A DNA stretch of 64,000 nt from Pelethousia sp034928145 (GCA_034928145.1 JAYFPE010000048.1:4606-68605); one strand, 5' to 3'; shown: positions 52,122-61,093, numbered from the stretch's first letter. Notes: generated from the sequence alone by a model not told the origin. Numbers and translations are program-made.

Positions 52122-52140
52122 ATAGACAGAACGTTTGTTC
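52104..52140. promoter_or_regulatory. LexA (DinR)-type SOS boxes
   Basis: A perfect GAAC-N4-GTTC (GAACGTTTGTTC, 52129-52140) lies just downstream of the -10, and an imperfect GAACATCTGTGC (52104-52115) within the spacer. This is the Firmicute LexA consensus and fits an SOS-induced translesion polymerase. Confidence 0.7.
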
Positions 52141-52161
52141 CGTGGAGCGGAAGGGGGCATT

Positions 52162-53364
52162 ATGATCCTGCATGTGGATTTGAATTGCTTTTATGCAAGC
52201 GTAGCGGTGCTGGATAGCGGGGGCCGCTATACGCCGCAAACGCCGCTGATCGTCTCCGGCGACCCGGCTAAGCGGTGCGGCGTGGTGCTGGCGGCGACTT
52301 ACCCCGTAAAAAATCTCGGCGTGCATGCGGGCATGCCTCTGCATGAGGCCCGCTCGCTGTGCCCACAGGCCATTGTCATGGGCACGGATTATAAGCGCTA
52401 CATGCAGCTTTCGGAGGCTTTTATGGCGATCATCGAGAGCTACTCCCCTCTGGTGATGCGCTATGGCATCGACGAGGCGTATCTTGATTATGGCGGCTGC
52501 GAGCATATTTTCGGCCCGGCCGATCAGGTGGCCCAAGCCATCCGCAGCCGGGTAAAGCGGGAGCTGGGCCTTACGGTATCCGTGGGGGTAGGGGATACCC
52601 TCATCAAGGCCAAGATGGGTAGTGACCATAAAAAGCCCGATGAAGTAACGGTGTTGAATGAGGAAACCTGGCGATCCTGGATCTGGCCCAAGCCCGTGGA
52701 GGCGCTGCAATTCGTGGGCCGATCCACCGGGCGTAAGCTGCGGGAGATGGGTATTTGCACCATCGAGCGCCTGGCAAAAACGCAGGAGCGGCTGCTCACG
52801 GCCAGGTTCGGCAAGGGCGGCCACCAGCTCTGGCTCTTTGCCAACGGCATGGACGAGCGCCGAATCGCCTACGAGCACGAGCCGCAAAAGGGAATCGGCC
52901 ACGCCGCTACCCTCGCCGAGGATGCATGCGGCTTTGGGGCCGTATGCCGTGCGCTGCTGTACCAAACGGAGCGGGTGGCGGCGCGCCTTCGGGAGATGAG
53001 CCTAAGGGCCACACTGGTGGGGGTGCATATACGCTATGCGGATTTACACTTCGCGGGCAAGCAAGGCATGCTGGAGCGCCCCAGCGACCTGACGGATGAC
53101 CTTTACGCCAAGGCGCGGCAACTGCTTGAAGCCCTTTATGGCGGCGGCCCTGTGCGCCAGGTGGGCATGCGGGTAGGGCATTTTACGGACGCGCCGGAGC
53201 AGATTTCCCTCTTCGACGGGCCGGGGCGGGATGCGCGGTGCAGGCTCGACCGGGCCGTGGACGATGTGCGGCAGAAATACGGCTCGCATGCCTTGATGCG
53301 GGGCGGAACCATGGCCTTTGAATATGACGAGCGGGAGGATTTCACGCCCTTCCAGCGCTATTGA
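52162..53364 (+). CDS. Y-family translesion DNA polymerase (DinB/UmuC-like)
   Basis: Low-fidelity polymerase for damage bypass. 400 residues from ATG 52162 (GGAAGGGGGCATT). Catalytic acids: HVDLNCFYAS (residues 4-13) and GIDEAYLDYGG (~103-113). Little-finger domain in the C-terminal half, and a beta-clamp motif QISLFD near 347. The LNCFYASVAVLD opening suggests the UvrX/YqjW branch rather than canonical DinB. Regulated by LexA boxes upstream. Confidence 0.9.
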   Translation: MILHVDLNCFYASVAVLDSGGRYTPQTPLIVSGDPAKRCGVVLAATYPVKNLGVHAGMPLHEARSLCPQAIVMGTDYKRYMQLSEAFMAIIESYSPLVMRYGIDEAYLDYGGCEHIFGPADQVAQAIRSRVKRELGLTVSVGVGDTLIKAKMGSDHKKPDEVTVLNEETWRSWIWPKPVEALQFVGRSTGRKLREMGICTIERLAKTQERLLTARFGKGGHQLWLFANGMDERRIAYEHEPQKGIGHAATLAEDACGFGAVCRALLYQTERVAARLREMSLRATLVGVHIRYADLHFAGKQGMLERPSDLTDDLYAKARQLLEALYGGGPVRQVGMRVGHFTDAPEQISLFDGPGRDARCRLDRAVDDVRQKYGSHALMRGGTMAFEYDEREDFTPFQRY

Positions 53365-53390
53365 TGCCGGACGCTTAAAAAGGATAACCC

Positions 53391-53419
53391 TTTCCATACG
53401 ACAAGGAATGGAGTATAAT
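53391..53419 (+). promoter_or_regulatory. Candidate promoter of lgt
   Basis: TTTCCA (53391-53396), 17-base spacer, TATAAT (53414-53419). A palindrome sits at the expected start site. Confidence 0.6.
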
Positions 53420-53424
53420 AAGGC

Positions 53425-53442
53425 CGTATGGCATGCCATACG
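53425..53442. promoter_or_regulatory. Perfect 18-base palindrome at the lgt promoter (CCATACG motif)
   Basis: CGTATGGCA and TGCCATACG form a perfect 18-base palindrome five bases past the -10. The half-site CCATACG is repeated at 53395-53401 in the promoter spacer. Arrangement suggests a repressor operator. Confidence 0.55.
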
Positions 53443-53469
53443 ACCTTTGTTATTCAGGAGGCATTTTGT

Positions 53470-54492
53470 ATGACCAACCCAGACCGGGTGGCGTTCACCC
53501 TTTTCGGCAGGGATATATACTGGTACGGTATCCTTATGGCGGCGGGCATCCTCATCGCCATTTGGCTGGCCGATAAGGAAGAAAAGCGCAAACGCTTGCC
53601 GCAGGATACCATATTGGACGCCTGCCTCTATATGATCCCTCTGGGCGTGATCTGCGCCCGGCTTTACTACGTGATCTTCGAGTGGCGGTATTACGGCCAG
53701 CATCCTATTGAGATCCTCTACATTTGGCAGGGCGGGCTGGCGTTCTACGGCTCGCTGCTGGGCGGCCTTATAGGCCTTTGGCTCTATAGCCGCCATAAAA
53801 AGGTGCGCATGCTGCGCATCATGGATTGCGTCTCGCCGGGGCTGGTGCTGGCCCAGGCCATCGGCCGCTGGGGTAATTTCTTCAATCAGGAGGCCTTCGG
53901 CCTGCCCGTGAACAACGGCAGCCTTATGTGGTTCCCGCTGACCGTGCGCATCGACGGCCCGCATTATTTCAACGGCCAGCTCTGCTCTAATCCTTACCAC
54001 CTGGCCACTTTCTTTTACGAATCCGTTTGGTGCTTTCTGGTTTTCATCTTCCTGTGGGCCAACCGCAAAAAGTTCAAACACGATGGCGATTCCTTTTTGG
54101 CCTACGCGCTGCTCTACGGCTTTGAGCGCATGTTCGTGGAGGGCCTGAGGGGGGATAGCCTCTATCTTCTCCAGCCCGGCGGCCTCTTTACGGAAGGCGT
54201 GCGCGTAAGCCAGGCGGGCTCGTTCCTGGCCGTGGTATGCATCGCCGCCTTCCTCATCATCCGCCGCAATAAGGAAAAGCGGCTCGGCAGGCTGATTTGG
54301 CCCGCGCCGAAGACCGTGGAAAATGCCGTGGCGGAGGAAGCGGGGGACTCCCTTGAAACGAACGAAGCATCCGAACCGGTAGGGGAAGCCCTTGAAGCGG
54401 AGGACGCGTTCGATGAAGAACAATCCCCCGACGAAGCGGAGGCCCCCGAAGCGGACAAGAGATCTGACGAAACAAAGGACGAGGCGGAATAA
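53470..54492 (+). CDS. lgt: Prolipoprotein diacylglyceryl transferase Lgt with acidic tail
   Basis: Adds diacylglyceryl to the lipobox cysteine of prelipoproteins. 340 residues from ATG 53470 behind CAGGAGG. About seven membrane helices; GRWGNFFNQEAFG (about 131-143, essential signature) and FERMFVEGLRGDSL near 218. The last ~70 residues are Glu/Ala/Asp-rich, likely disordered and cytoplasmic, an unusual extension. Lipoproteins such as TrpX and the PrsA-like protein are its expected substrates. Confidence 0.93.
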   Translation: MTNPDRVAFTLFGRDIYWYGILMAAGILIAIWLADKEEKRKRLPQDTILDACLYMIPLGVICARLYYVIFEWRYYGQHPIEILYIWQGGLAFYGSLLGGLIGLWLYSRHKKVRMLRIMDCVSPGLVLAQAIGRWGNFFNQEAFGLPVNNGSLMWFPLTVRIDGPHYFNGQLCSNPYHLATFFYESVWCFLVFIFLWANRKKFKHDGDSFLAYALLYGFERMFVEGLRGDSLYLLQPGGLFTEGVRVSQAGSFLAVVCIAAFLIIRRNKEKRLGRLIWPAPKTVENAVAEEAGDSLETNEASEPVGEALEAEDAFDEEQSPDEAEAPEADKRSDETKDEAE

Positions 54493-54558
54493 CCGCCCGC
54501 CAGGACTGCGCTAAAGCAGCCCGGCAATAAGCGGAACTAATAAAATGGAGATATTCGC

Positions 54559-56013
54559 ATGCGAAACCTGACCATGATGACCGACCTGTATCAGCTAACC
54601 ATGATGTATGGCTATTACAAGCACGGCATGACCCGAAACGAAGCCGTATTCGATCTGTTTTTCCGCTCCACGCGGCCACACAGCGAATATACCGTAATGG
54701 CCGGCACAAAGTCCGCCATTGATTATATCAACGACCTGCACTTTACAGAAGAAGATATCGCTTACCTGCGCACGCTGAAGCTCTTTGACGAGGATTTTTT
54801 GCAGATGCTTTTGCGGCTGCGCTTCACCGGCGAGATTTATGGCATGCCCGAGGGCACGCTGGTCTTCCCCTATGAGCCGCTGTTGCGGGTGCGCGCGCCC
54901 ATCATGGAGGCGCAATTGGTGGAAACGGCCCTGCTTACGTTGGTCAACCATCAAACGCTCATCGCAACCAAGGCCAGTCGAGTGGTGCACGCGGCCCGGG
55001 GGGACGCCGTGCTGGAATTTGGCCTGCGCCGGGCGCAGGGACCGGACGCGGGCATTTACGGGGCGCGTGCCGCTGTGGTGGGCGGCTGTGCTTCCACCTC
55101 CAATGTGTTGGCCGGCCAGTGCTTCGGCGTGGCCGTGGGCGGCACGCATGCCCACAGCTGGGTGATGAGCTTTCCGGATGAGATCTCCGCCTTCCGCGCC
55201 TATGCGCAAACCTTTCCCGATGCCTGCATGCTGCTGGTGGATACCTACGATACCCTTCGAAGCGGCGTGCCCAATGCCATCAAGGTATTTGACGAACTGC
55301 GCGCCAAGGGCCACGAGCCCACCGGCATCCGGCTCGACAGCGGCGACTTGGCCTACCTTTCCAAAAAGGCGCGCGCCATGCTGGATGAGGCAGGTTATCC
55401 CAACGTAAAAATCTTCGCGAGCAGCGACCTCGACGAATACGTCATCCAAGACCTTAAGACCCAAGGCGCCAGGGTTGACGTGTGGGGCGTGGGTACGCGC
55501 CTGATTACCAGCGCGGATTGGCCCGCCTTGGGCGGGGTCTACAAGCTGGCCGCCGAGGTGATAAACGGGGAGATCATTCCCAAGATCAAGCTGAGCGATA
55601 ACGCGGCCAAGCTCACCAACCCCGGCTATAAAAAGGTGGTCAGGTTCTATTCCAAGAGCACGGGCAAGGCACTGGCCGATCTTATCATGCTCGATGAAGA
55701 GACCGTGGATGAAAGCAAGCCCCTGCGAATTTACCACCCGGAGCAGCCCTATAAAACCACCGTCCTCACCAATTTCACCACCCGCGATTTGCTGGTACCC
55801 CTGTTCATTGGCGGCAAGCAGGTATACGAATGCCCGGATGTATACGCGGCGCGGGAATATAACCGGCAGGAGATGGATACCTTCTGGGCGGAATACAAGC
55901 GCATGCTCAATCCCCAGGCTTACAAGGTGGATATTTCAGACAAGCTGTATGACCTCAAGCAGCGCCTGATTAAAGAGAATGCGAAAAAGGACGATGAATA
56001 CCATGGCGTATAA
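54559..56013 (+). CDS. pncB: Nicotinate phosphoribosyltransferase
   Basis: Entry step of the Preiss-Handler NAD salvage pathway. 484 residues. Starts with the family MTDLYQLTMMYGYYKHGM; then TFPDACMLLVDTYDT (about 215-229), RLDSGDLAYLSKKAR near 257 and GVGTRLITSADWPALGGVYK (about 312-331). The ATG follows GGAGATATTCGC, 67 bases after lgt. A small lipoprotein gene overlaps its end. Confidence 0.92.
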   Translation: MRNLTMMTDLYQLTMMYGYYKHGMTRNEAVFDLFFRSTRPHSEYTVMAGTKSAIDYINDLHFTEEDIAYLRTLKLFDEDFLQMLLRLRFTGEIYGMPEGTLVFPYEPLLRVRAPIMEAQLVETALLTLVNHQTLIATKASRVVHAARGDAVLEFGLRRAQGPDAGIYGARAAVVGGCASTSNVLAGQCFGVAVGGTHAHSWVMSFPDEISAFRAYAQTFPDACMLLVDTYDTLRSGVPNAIKVFDELRAKGHEPTGIRLDSGDLAYLSKKARAMLDEAGYPNVKIFASSDLDEYVIQDLKTQGARVDVWGVGTRLITSADWPALGGVYKLAAEVINGEIIPKIKLSDNAAKLTNPGYKKVVRFYSKSTGKALADLIMLDEETVDESKPLRIYHPEQPYKTTVLTNFTTRDLLVPLFIGGKQVYECPDVYAAREYNRQEMDTFWAEYKRMLNPQAYKVDISDKLYDLKQRLIKENAKKDDEYHGV

Positions 56014-56551
56014 GCGGCTGCTGCCGCTGGTGATCGCCCTGTGCCTATGCCTTTCGGGCTGCGTGGTGGATACCTCCGCCGTGCTGCGGCCCGAAAGCAC
56101 CCTTCCGCCGGAAACTACGCCTACGCCCGCCCCTACGCCTACGCCCGAGGCCACCCTGGCCCCTGTTCCTACACAAAGCCACGCGCCTATCGCCGGGGTG
56201 GATACCCTCTACGACGCCTTGGGCGAATATGTATCCGGCGCGGCCCACTTCCAGCGCTATCTCACCTTTGAAAACATCCAGGTCTACGAGCAGGCGGAGG
56301 ATACCTTCCTTGACGCCGTGGTGGTGAACGCATACCCTGAAACCTTGATCTGCGCCCTGGACGTGGTCTTTACGGATAAGGAGGGGGAGGAGCTGGCCAA
56401 AGCCCGCGCGCAGACGCGAGATGGGCAGTATGTGCTGCATTTACAGCCCGGCGAAAATGTGATCTTCGCCCAGATCGACACCGATATATCCCTCACGGAT
56501 CAACCCTTCGAGCTGGTCTACAACGAAAGCCTGGGCGTGTTGCCCGGCTAG
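55994..56551 (+). CDS. Small lipoprotein with Pro/Thr-rich linker
   Basis: About 185 residues; start not certain (in-frame ATGs at 55979, 55994 and 56003, the last with AAGGA twelve bases upstream). A signal peptide ends in lipobox CLSGC (Cys at ~20 from the third ATG), then a Thr/Pro linker (PPETTPTPAPTPTPE) that spans the wall, then a ~110-residue beta-rich domain of unknown family (from IAGVDTLYDALGEY). The gene overlaps the NAPRT end. Unknown function; surface protein. Confidence 0.75.
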   Translation: MNTMAYKRLLPLVIALCLCLSGCVVDTSAVLRPESTLPPETTPTPAPTPTPEATLAPVPTQSHAPIAGVDTLYDALGEYVSGAAHFQRYLTFENIQVYEQAEDTFLDAVVVNAYPETLICALDVVFTDKEGEELAKARAQTRDGQYVLHLQPGENVIFAQIDTDISLTDQPFELVYNESLGVLPG

Positions 56552-56562
56552 GCTGCCTCAGA

Positions 56563-56592
56563 TTGACAAAGAATTAACCCGGGTGATACACT
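56563..56592 (+). promoter_or_regulatory. Candidate promoter of the OYE-AcnX operon with a dyad
   Basis: TTGACA (56563-56568), 18-base spacer, TACACT (56587-56592). A dyad GATAC-N10-GTATC (56585-56604) overlaps the -10, a likely regulator site. The leader to the start is about 80 bases, purine-rich. Confidence 0.55.
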
Positions 56593-56682
56593 ATATGTAG
56601 TATCATCCATTTTTTAACCTATCCATTTGCATTCCGATCAAGGAGAGAAAAGGAAAGAACAAAGAAAGAGAGGCGTTTAGCA

Positions 56683-58962
56683 TTGAAGATCGATCCGAAA
56701 GTGCAGGAGCTGGTTAATGGCTACGGCAACTGGATGCAGAAGGAGCAGCATGAAAACCGGGCCGGGGGCACGGGACGGATGACCAAGGAGCTTTATCCTT
56801 ACGATTCGCTGTTCTCGCCCATCCAATGCAACCGCGTAACCATCAAAAACCGCATGGTGATGGCCCCCATGGGCAATATCGACATGTGCGAGGAAACGGG
56901 CCGGCCTAACGACAAGATGCTGCAATATTTCTTCGCCCGGGCCAAGGGCGGCGTGGGCCTGATTACCACGGGCCTCGTCCCCATCAGCCATGGGGTGGAT
57001 CCTTCCGTAACGGAGCTGGGCAAGCTGAGCTACTTTCCCCGCATCGACAGGAGCCGCACCGTGTTCGCGGGCTGGCGCGACCTGGCCCAGGGCTGCCATG
57101 CTTACGGCAGCAAAATCTTCATCCAGCTCACGCCGGGCCTCGGCCGGGTCGGCAACCCGCAATGCCTGATCAACGAGCTGAAATTCCCGGTGTCCGCTTC
57201 ATTTAACCCGAATTTTTACATAGCGGATATTCCCTGCATGCGCCTCTCGGATGGCAAGCTCAAGCGCATTATCAAAAACGCGGGCCAGGCCGCAGCGGAC
57301 GCGCAGGTCAGCGGGCTGGACGGCGTGTATCTCCACGGCCACGAGGGCTACCTGCTCGAGCAGCTCACCAACCCCGCCTTCAACCGGCGCAGCCTGGGCC
57401 GCTATTCTAACTGGCAGCAATTCGGCCTCGACCTGATCGAAAACATCCGCAAGCGGGTGGGGCCGCATTACCCCATCATGTACCGCATCGATTTGAGCCT
57501 TGCGCTGAATGAGACCTATGGCGAGGCGCGCATGAAGGGCGAAAAGAGCCTGCGCAAATTCACCAACGGCAGGACTGTGGCCGATACCCTGGAATATATG
57601 GCCAACCTCGTCAAGGCGGGCGTAGATATGTTCGATGTGGATCTCGGCTGCTACGACAATTGGTGGCTGCCCCACCCGCCGGAAAGCATGCCCGCGGGCT
57701 GCTTCCTCGAGGTCTCCAGGATCGTCAAGGATTATTTCAAAGCAAAGGGCATTAAGTCCAACGCCGGGCTGGAAGTGCCCGTCGTGGCCGTGGGCAAGCT
57801 GGGCTATCCGGATATCGCCGAAAAGGCTCTGCGGGACGAGATGTGCGATATGGTGATGCTGGGCCGCCCGCTCCTGGCCGATCCCGAATGGTGCAACAAG
57901 GCTTATCGGGGCGAGGTGGAGAAGATCCGCCCCTGCATCGGCTGCCAGGAGGGCTGCATCAACGAATTCGTCGAGGGCGGCCATCCCCAGTGCGCCGTAA
58001 ACGCCCGTACGGGCTTTGAGGATGTGCTGCCGGATATCCCCGTCCCGGCGCAGGTCAAAAAGCGTATCGGCGTGATCGGCGCGGGCCCCGCAGGTGTAAA
58101 CCTCGCGCTCACGGCCTGGAAGCGCGGCCACACCGTGGAGCTGATCGAGGCCACGGGCGAGATCGGCGGCAAGATCGTGCCCGGCTGCAAGCCAAAGATC
58201 AAGTTCGATATCGAGAATTACCTCCAATATCTCAAATACGAGGTTCAGGCTGCGGACGGCCAGCCCGGCTTCACCCTGCGGCTCAATATCGCGGCTACCC
58301 CGGCCTGGATCGAGCAGCAGAAATACGACGCGGTGGTCTTTGCCATCGGCACCAAGGCAGCCGCGCCCCACTTTGAAGGCGCGGATAAGATGCGCGCCGT
58401 GCAGGCGACCGACCTCTTGGCCGACCCCGCGCTTCTGCAGGGCGCGAAGAAGGTCACCGTCATCGGCGGCGGCGTGGTGGGATGTGAGCTTGCGTATTTC
58501 CTCACCTATGAAAAGGGCTGCGATGTGACCATAATGGAGATGCTGCCTGAATTCATGGAGGGCGCTTGCACGGCCAACCGCGGCTACCTGCTGCACTATT
58601 TAGAAGAAGCCGGCGCCCAGCTCTACAACCTGGCCAAGGTACAGGGCTTTGGCGCGGGCAAGGTAAAGGCTAAGGTCAATACCTCCAAAACCAAGCCCAA
58701 CCCGTACAACACCTGGCAGCCCATCCTGCCCAAGAATATCGAAAACCCGCTGGCCAAAAAGCCGGGCGGCGAGGAAACGGATATCGAGGTGGAAACCGAG
58801 CTGGTGGTATACGCCATGGGCGGTAAGGCGGACGACGGCTTATACCTGGCCGCGCAAAAGCTGCGTGCGGCGCCCGAGATGTACAACATCGGCGACAGCT
58901 TTGCCAGCGGCCGTGTGCTGGAAGCCACCCGCGCGGGCTATAACCTGGGCTGCCGCATTTAG
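56683..58962 (+). CDS. Old-Yellow-Enzyme/2-enoate-reductase-like flavoprotein (FMN, 4Fe-4S, FAD)
   Basis: 759 residues, TTG start with GAGAGG upstream; a later ATG at 56734 is possible. Order: OYE-type FMN barrel (about 35-400; IKNRMVMAPMGN start), Cys-rich CIGCQEGC near residues 417-424 with further Cys for a 4Fe-4S cluster, NAD(P)/FAD-binding GAGPAG near 468 and a second Rossmann GGGVVGCELAYFL near 597. This is the layout of 2-enoate reductase, 2,4-dienoyl-CoA reductase and BaiCD. Substrate unknown. First gene before an aconitase-X pair, so it may reduce a dehydrated product. Confidence 0.85.
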   Translation: MKIDPKVQELVNGYGNWMQKEQHENRAGGTGRMTKELYPYDSLFSPIQCNRVTIKNRMVMAPMGNIDMCEETGRPNDKMLQYFFARAKGGVGLITTGLVPISHGVDPSVTELGKLSYFPRIDRSRTVFAGWRDLAQGCHAYGSKIFIQLTPGLGRVGNPQCLINELKFPVSASFNPNFYIADIPCMRLSDGKLKRIIKNAGQAAADAQVSGLDGVYLHGHEGYLLEQLTNPAFNRRSLGRYSNWQQFGLDLIENIRKRVGPHYPIMYRIDLSLALNETYGEARMKGEKSLRKFTNGRTVADTLEYMANLVKAGVDMFDVDLGCYDNWWLPHPPESMPAGCFLEVSRIVKDYFKAKGIKSNAGLEVPVVAVGKLGYPDIAEKALRDEMCDMVMLGRPLLADPEWCNKAYRGEVEKIRPCIGCQEGCINEFVEGGHPQCAVNARTGFEDVLPDIPVPAQVKKRIGVIGAGPAGVNLALTAWKRGHTVELIEATGEIGGKIVPGCKPKIKFDIENYLQYLKYEVQAADGQPGFTLRLNIAATPAWIEQQKYDAVVFAIGTKAAAPHFEGADKMRAVQATDLLADPALLQGAKKVTVIGGGVVGCELAYFLTYEKGCDVTIMEMLPEFMEGACTANRGYLLHYLEEAGAQLYNLAKVQGFGAGKVKAKVNTSKTKPNPYNTWQPILPKNIENPLAKKPGGEETDIEVETELVVYAMGGKADDGLYLAAQKLRAAPEMYNIGDSFASGRVLEATRAGYNLGCRI

Positions 58963-58984
58963 GGCGGCTTGGAAGGAGCATAGA

Positions 58985-60268
58985 ATGGAAACGAAAATGA
59001 CCCTCACATCGGAGCAGCAGGCTCTGCTTTCCGGCGAAAAGGGCGAGGCCATGGCCAAGGTGATGCAGACCCTGGTCCGGTATGGCGAAACCTTTGGGGC
59101 GGAAAAGATGGTGCCCGTCACCAGCGACTACGGCCACCTGGTCACCAGCTTCGGCCTGGGCGTGATGAAGCCCATCTACGGCCTGATGGATCAGCTGATC
59201 GAGGCTGGCGCCCTATCCGGGCAGAAGTTCAGTGTGGACCCGCGGCCCTTGGATAAAAACGTGCCCGCCAACGCCCTGCAAAACCTGGTGTTCAAATTCA
59301 TGTACAGCGCGCAGGAAAGCTACGAGCAGCAGCTCAACAAGCTGGGCCTCTTGCAGGAGGACGCCTTTACCTGCGCCTGCTACCTGCCCGAGATCGGCAA
59401 CACGCCGAAAAAGGGCGAGGTGCTCAGCTGGGCGGAATCCAGCGCCGTGGTCTACGCCAACAGCGTTTTGGGCGCGCGCTGCAACCGCAACAGCGGCATC
59501 ATCGAGCTGTTCGGCTCCATCGCTGGCTGCGTGCCCTACTTCGGCCTGCTCACGGATGAAGGCCGCAAAGCCACGTGGATCATCGAGGTTAAAACCTCTC
59601 AAACTCCTGAGGCTCAGGTACTGGGCAGCGCCATCGGCATGAAGGTGATGGAGGATGTTCCCTATATCAAGGGCCTGAGCGAGTTCATCGGTACGGAGCT
59701 TAACGAGAGCGCCTGCGCCTATCTCAAGGATATGGGCGCTGCCACGGCTTCCAACGGCGCGGTAGGCCTCTATCACGTGGAGGGCCTCACGCCCGAGGCT
59801 GTGGAGCTGGGCGAAAGTCTGATCGCGGCGGGCGCGAAAACCTACGTGATCGACGACGCGGAGCTTAGCCGTGTCAAGGCCGGCTATCCCGTGATTTGGA
59901 AAAATAAAGAGGCAGCGCCCAAGCTGGCCTTTATCGGCTGCCCGCATCTCTCCTTTGCCCAGTTGGTGGATTGGACGGAGAAGGTGGAGGCCGGCCTCCA
60001 GGCGGCCGGGCGGGAAAAGGTGGCTATTCCAACGGTGTTCACCACCGCGCCCGCCGTGCAGAAGGAATTCCAGAAAACGGAGCATTACGCCCGCCTGCAA
60101 AAGACCGGCGTGGTGCTATCCTACATCTGCCCGCTGATGTATATGAACAATCCCCTGTGCGGCAAGCAGCCGGTCATCACCTGCTCCAATAAGCTGCGTA
60201 CCTACACATCCGCCAAATATATGACCAACAGCGAGATCCTCGAAGCCATTACGAAGGGGGGCAAATGA
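58985..60268 (+). CDS. Aconitase X catalytic (large) subunit, DUF521
   Basis: 427 residues from ATG 58985 behind GGAAGGAGCATAG; the longer frame upstream overlaps the reductase. AcnX family: opening MTLTSEQQALLSGEKGEA, SSAVVYANSVLGARCNRNSG (about 153-172), GCPHLSFAQL near 318 and TVFTTAP near 350. Family members dehydrate cis-3-hydroxy-L-proline, or mevalonate 5-phosphate in archaea, using an iron-sulfur or metal centre. The exact substrate is not predictable. The small subunit starts 2 bases downstream. Confidence 0.85.
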   Translation: METKMTLTSEQQALLSGEKGEAMAKVMQTLVRYGETFGAEKMVPVTSDYGHLVTSFGLGVMKPIYGLMDQLIEAGALSGQKFSVDPRPLDKNVPANALQNLVFKFMYSAQESYEQQLNKLGLLQEDAFTCACYLPEIGNTPKKGEVLSWAESSAVVYANSVLGARCNRNSGIIELFGSIAGCVPYFGLLTDEGRKATWIIEVKTSQTPEAQVLGSAIGMKVMEDVPYIKGLSEFIGTELNESACAYLKDMGAATASNGAVGLYHVEGLTPEAVELGESLIAAGAKTYVIDDAELSRVKAGYPVIWKNKEAAPKLAFIGCPHLSFAQLVDWTEKVEAGLQAAGREKVAIPTVFTTAPAVQKEFQKTEHYARLQKTGVVLSYICPLMYMNNPLCGKQPVITCSNKLRTYTSAKYMTNSEILEAITKGGK

Positions 60269-60269
60269 T

Positions 60270-60710
60270 ATGCGGCAATTCAAAGGGCGGCCTGTGATCC
60301 CCGGCAGCGCCAAGGCGCAGGCCCTTGTTTCCCACGGCGGCTTCAATACCCTGGCCAGCTATCAAAAAAGCCTGATGTTCGGCGATAAAAAGGGCGCTTG
60401 TTCCGACCAGAACAACCCCGACCTTTACGGCAAGCCCATGGCCGGCGCGGCCCTCTGCCTGCCCCAGACCATCGGCTCCACCACCGGCGGTATGGTCCTC
60501 TATACCGCCGCGGCCCTGGGGCGCCAGCCCGCCTGTCTGCTTTTCGCCAAGCCTATCGATTCGCTGGCCGCGGCCGGGGCCATCCTGGCCGATGTTTGGA
60601 CGGATGCTTCCATGCCCACCATAGACGGCTTGGGCGATGAATTCCTCGCTTACGTACAAACCGGCATGACCATCACCGTAGAGCCGGACGGTACGGTAAC
60701 CGTGGAATAA
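60270..60710 (+). CDS. Aconitase X swivel (small) subunit, DUF126
   Basis: 146 residues. Swivel domain: FKGRPVIPGSAKAQALVS at the start, GSTTGGMVLYTAAALG (about 70-85), in the place of the conserved GSS motif, and AGAILADVWTDASMPTIDGLG near the end. Completes the AcnX enzyme with the large subunit; separate large and small genes are typical of bacterial and archaeal AcnX. The ATG is two bases after the large-subunit stop. A GC hairpin follows. Confidence 0.88.
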   Translation: MRQFKGRPVIPGSAKAQALVSHGGFNTLASYQKSLMFGDKKGACSDQNNPDLYGKPMAGAALCLPQTIGSTTGGMVLYTAAALGRQPACLLFAKPIDSLAAAGAILADVWTDASMPTIDGLGDEFLAYVQTGMTITVEPDGTVTVE

Positions 60711-60732
60711 ACACATAACGCACACATGCAAG

Positions 60733-60758
60733 AGGCCCCCGGCGCTGCCGGGGGCCTT
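60733..60758 (+). terminator. Terminator hairpin of the OYE-AcnX operon
   Basis: AGGCCCCCGGC and GCCGGGGGCCT form an 11-base-pair stem around a GCT loop (60733-60757). No T-run follows, so it may also act as a convergent barrier. Confidence 0.65.
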
Positions 60759-60782
60759 GGTATGTTAATAAGACTGGGGGCT

Positions 60783-61022
60783 TTACGGTTCTAGATTGTT
60801 TTCGTCAAAGAGTGGGGAAGCGAAGAACGCATCCAGACCGATGCCCATGCCCTGGCACATCTCATGGAGCACGCGCAGTTTGACGGAATCATAGGCGCAG
60901 TTGATCACGTTGCCAATGGTGGATTTCGGCACGCCGCTTTGCATAAACAATTGATACTGCGTCAGCCCCTTTTCACGCAATAGATCCAACAGCCGCGCGC
61001 TGACCGCTTGATTGAGCTTCAT
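60783..61022 (-). CDS. Small XRE-family helix-turn-helix regulator
   Basis: 79 residues from ATG 61022; an in-frame ATG 48 bases upstream lacks support. Helix-turn-helix: LREKGLTQYQLFMQSGVPKS then TIGNVINC (about 13-40). Divergent from a SLOG-type gene, with GTAC-type repeats between them. Probably a local repressor. Confidence 0.85.
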   Translation of the reverse strand: MKLNQAVSARLLDLLREKGLTQYQLFMQSGVPKSTIGNVINCAYDSVKLRVLHEMCQGMGIGLDAFFASPLFDENNLEP

Positions 61023-61050
61023 GCTATCACCGTCCCTGTTACTGACCCAA

Positions 61051-61093
61051 TTGTACAGAGGAATATGCAAAAAATAGTACCTGTAGCTGTACT
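61051..61093. promoter_or_regulatory. Candidate operators of the XRE regulator (GTAC repeats)
   Basis: TTGTACA (61051-61057) and AGTAC-N8-GTACT (61076-61093) in the 124-base divergent gap. Multiple GTAC half-sites suggest cooperative binding by the adjacent regulator. Confidence 0.4.
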
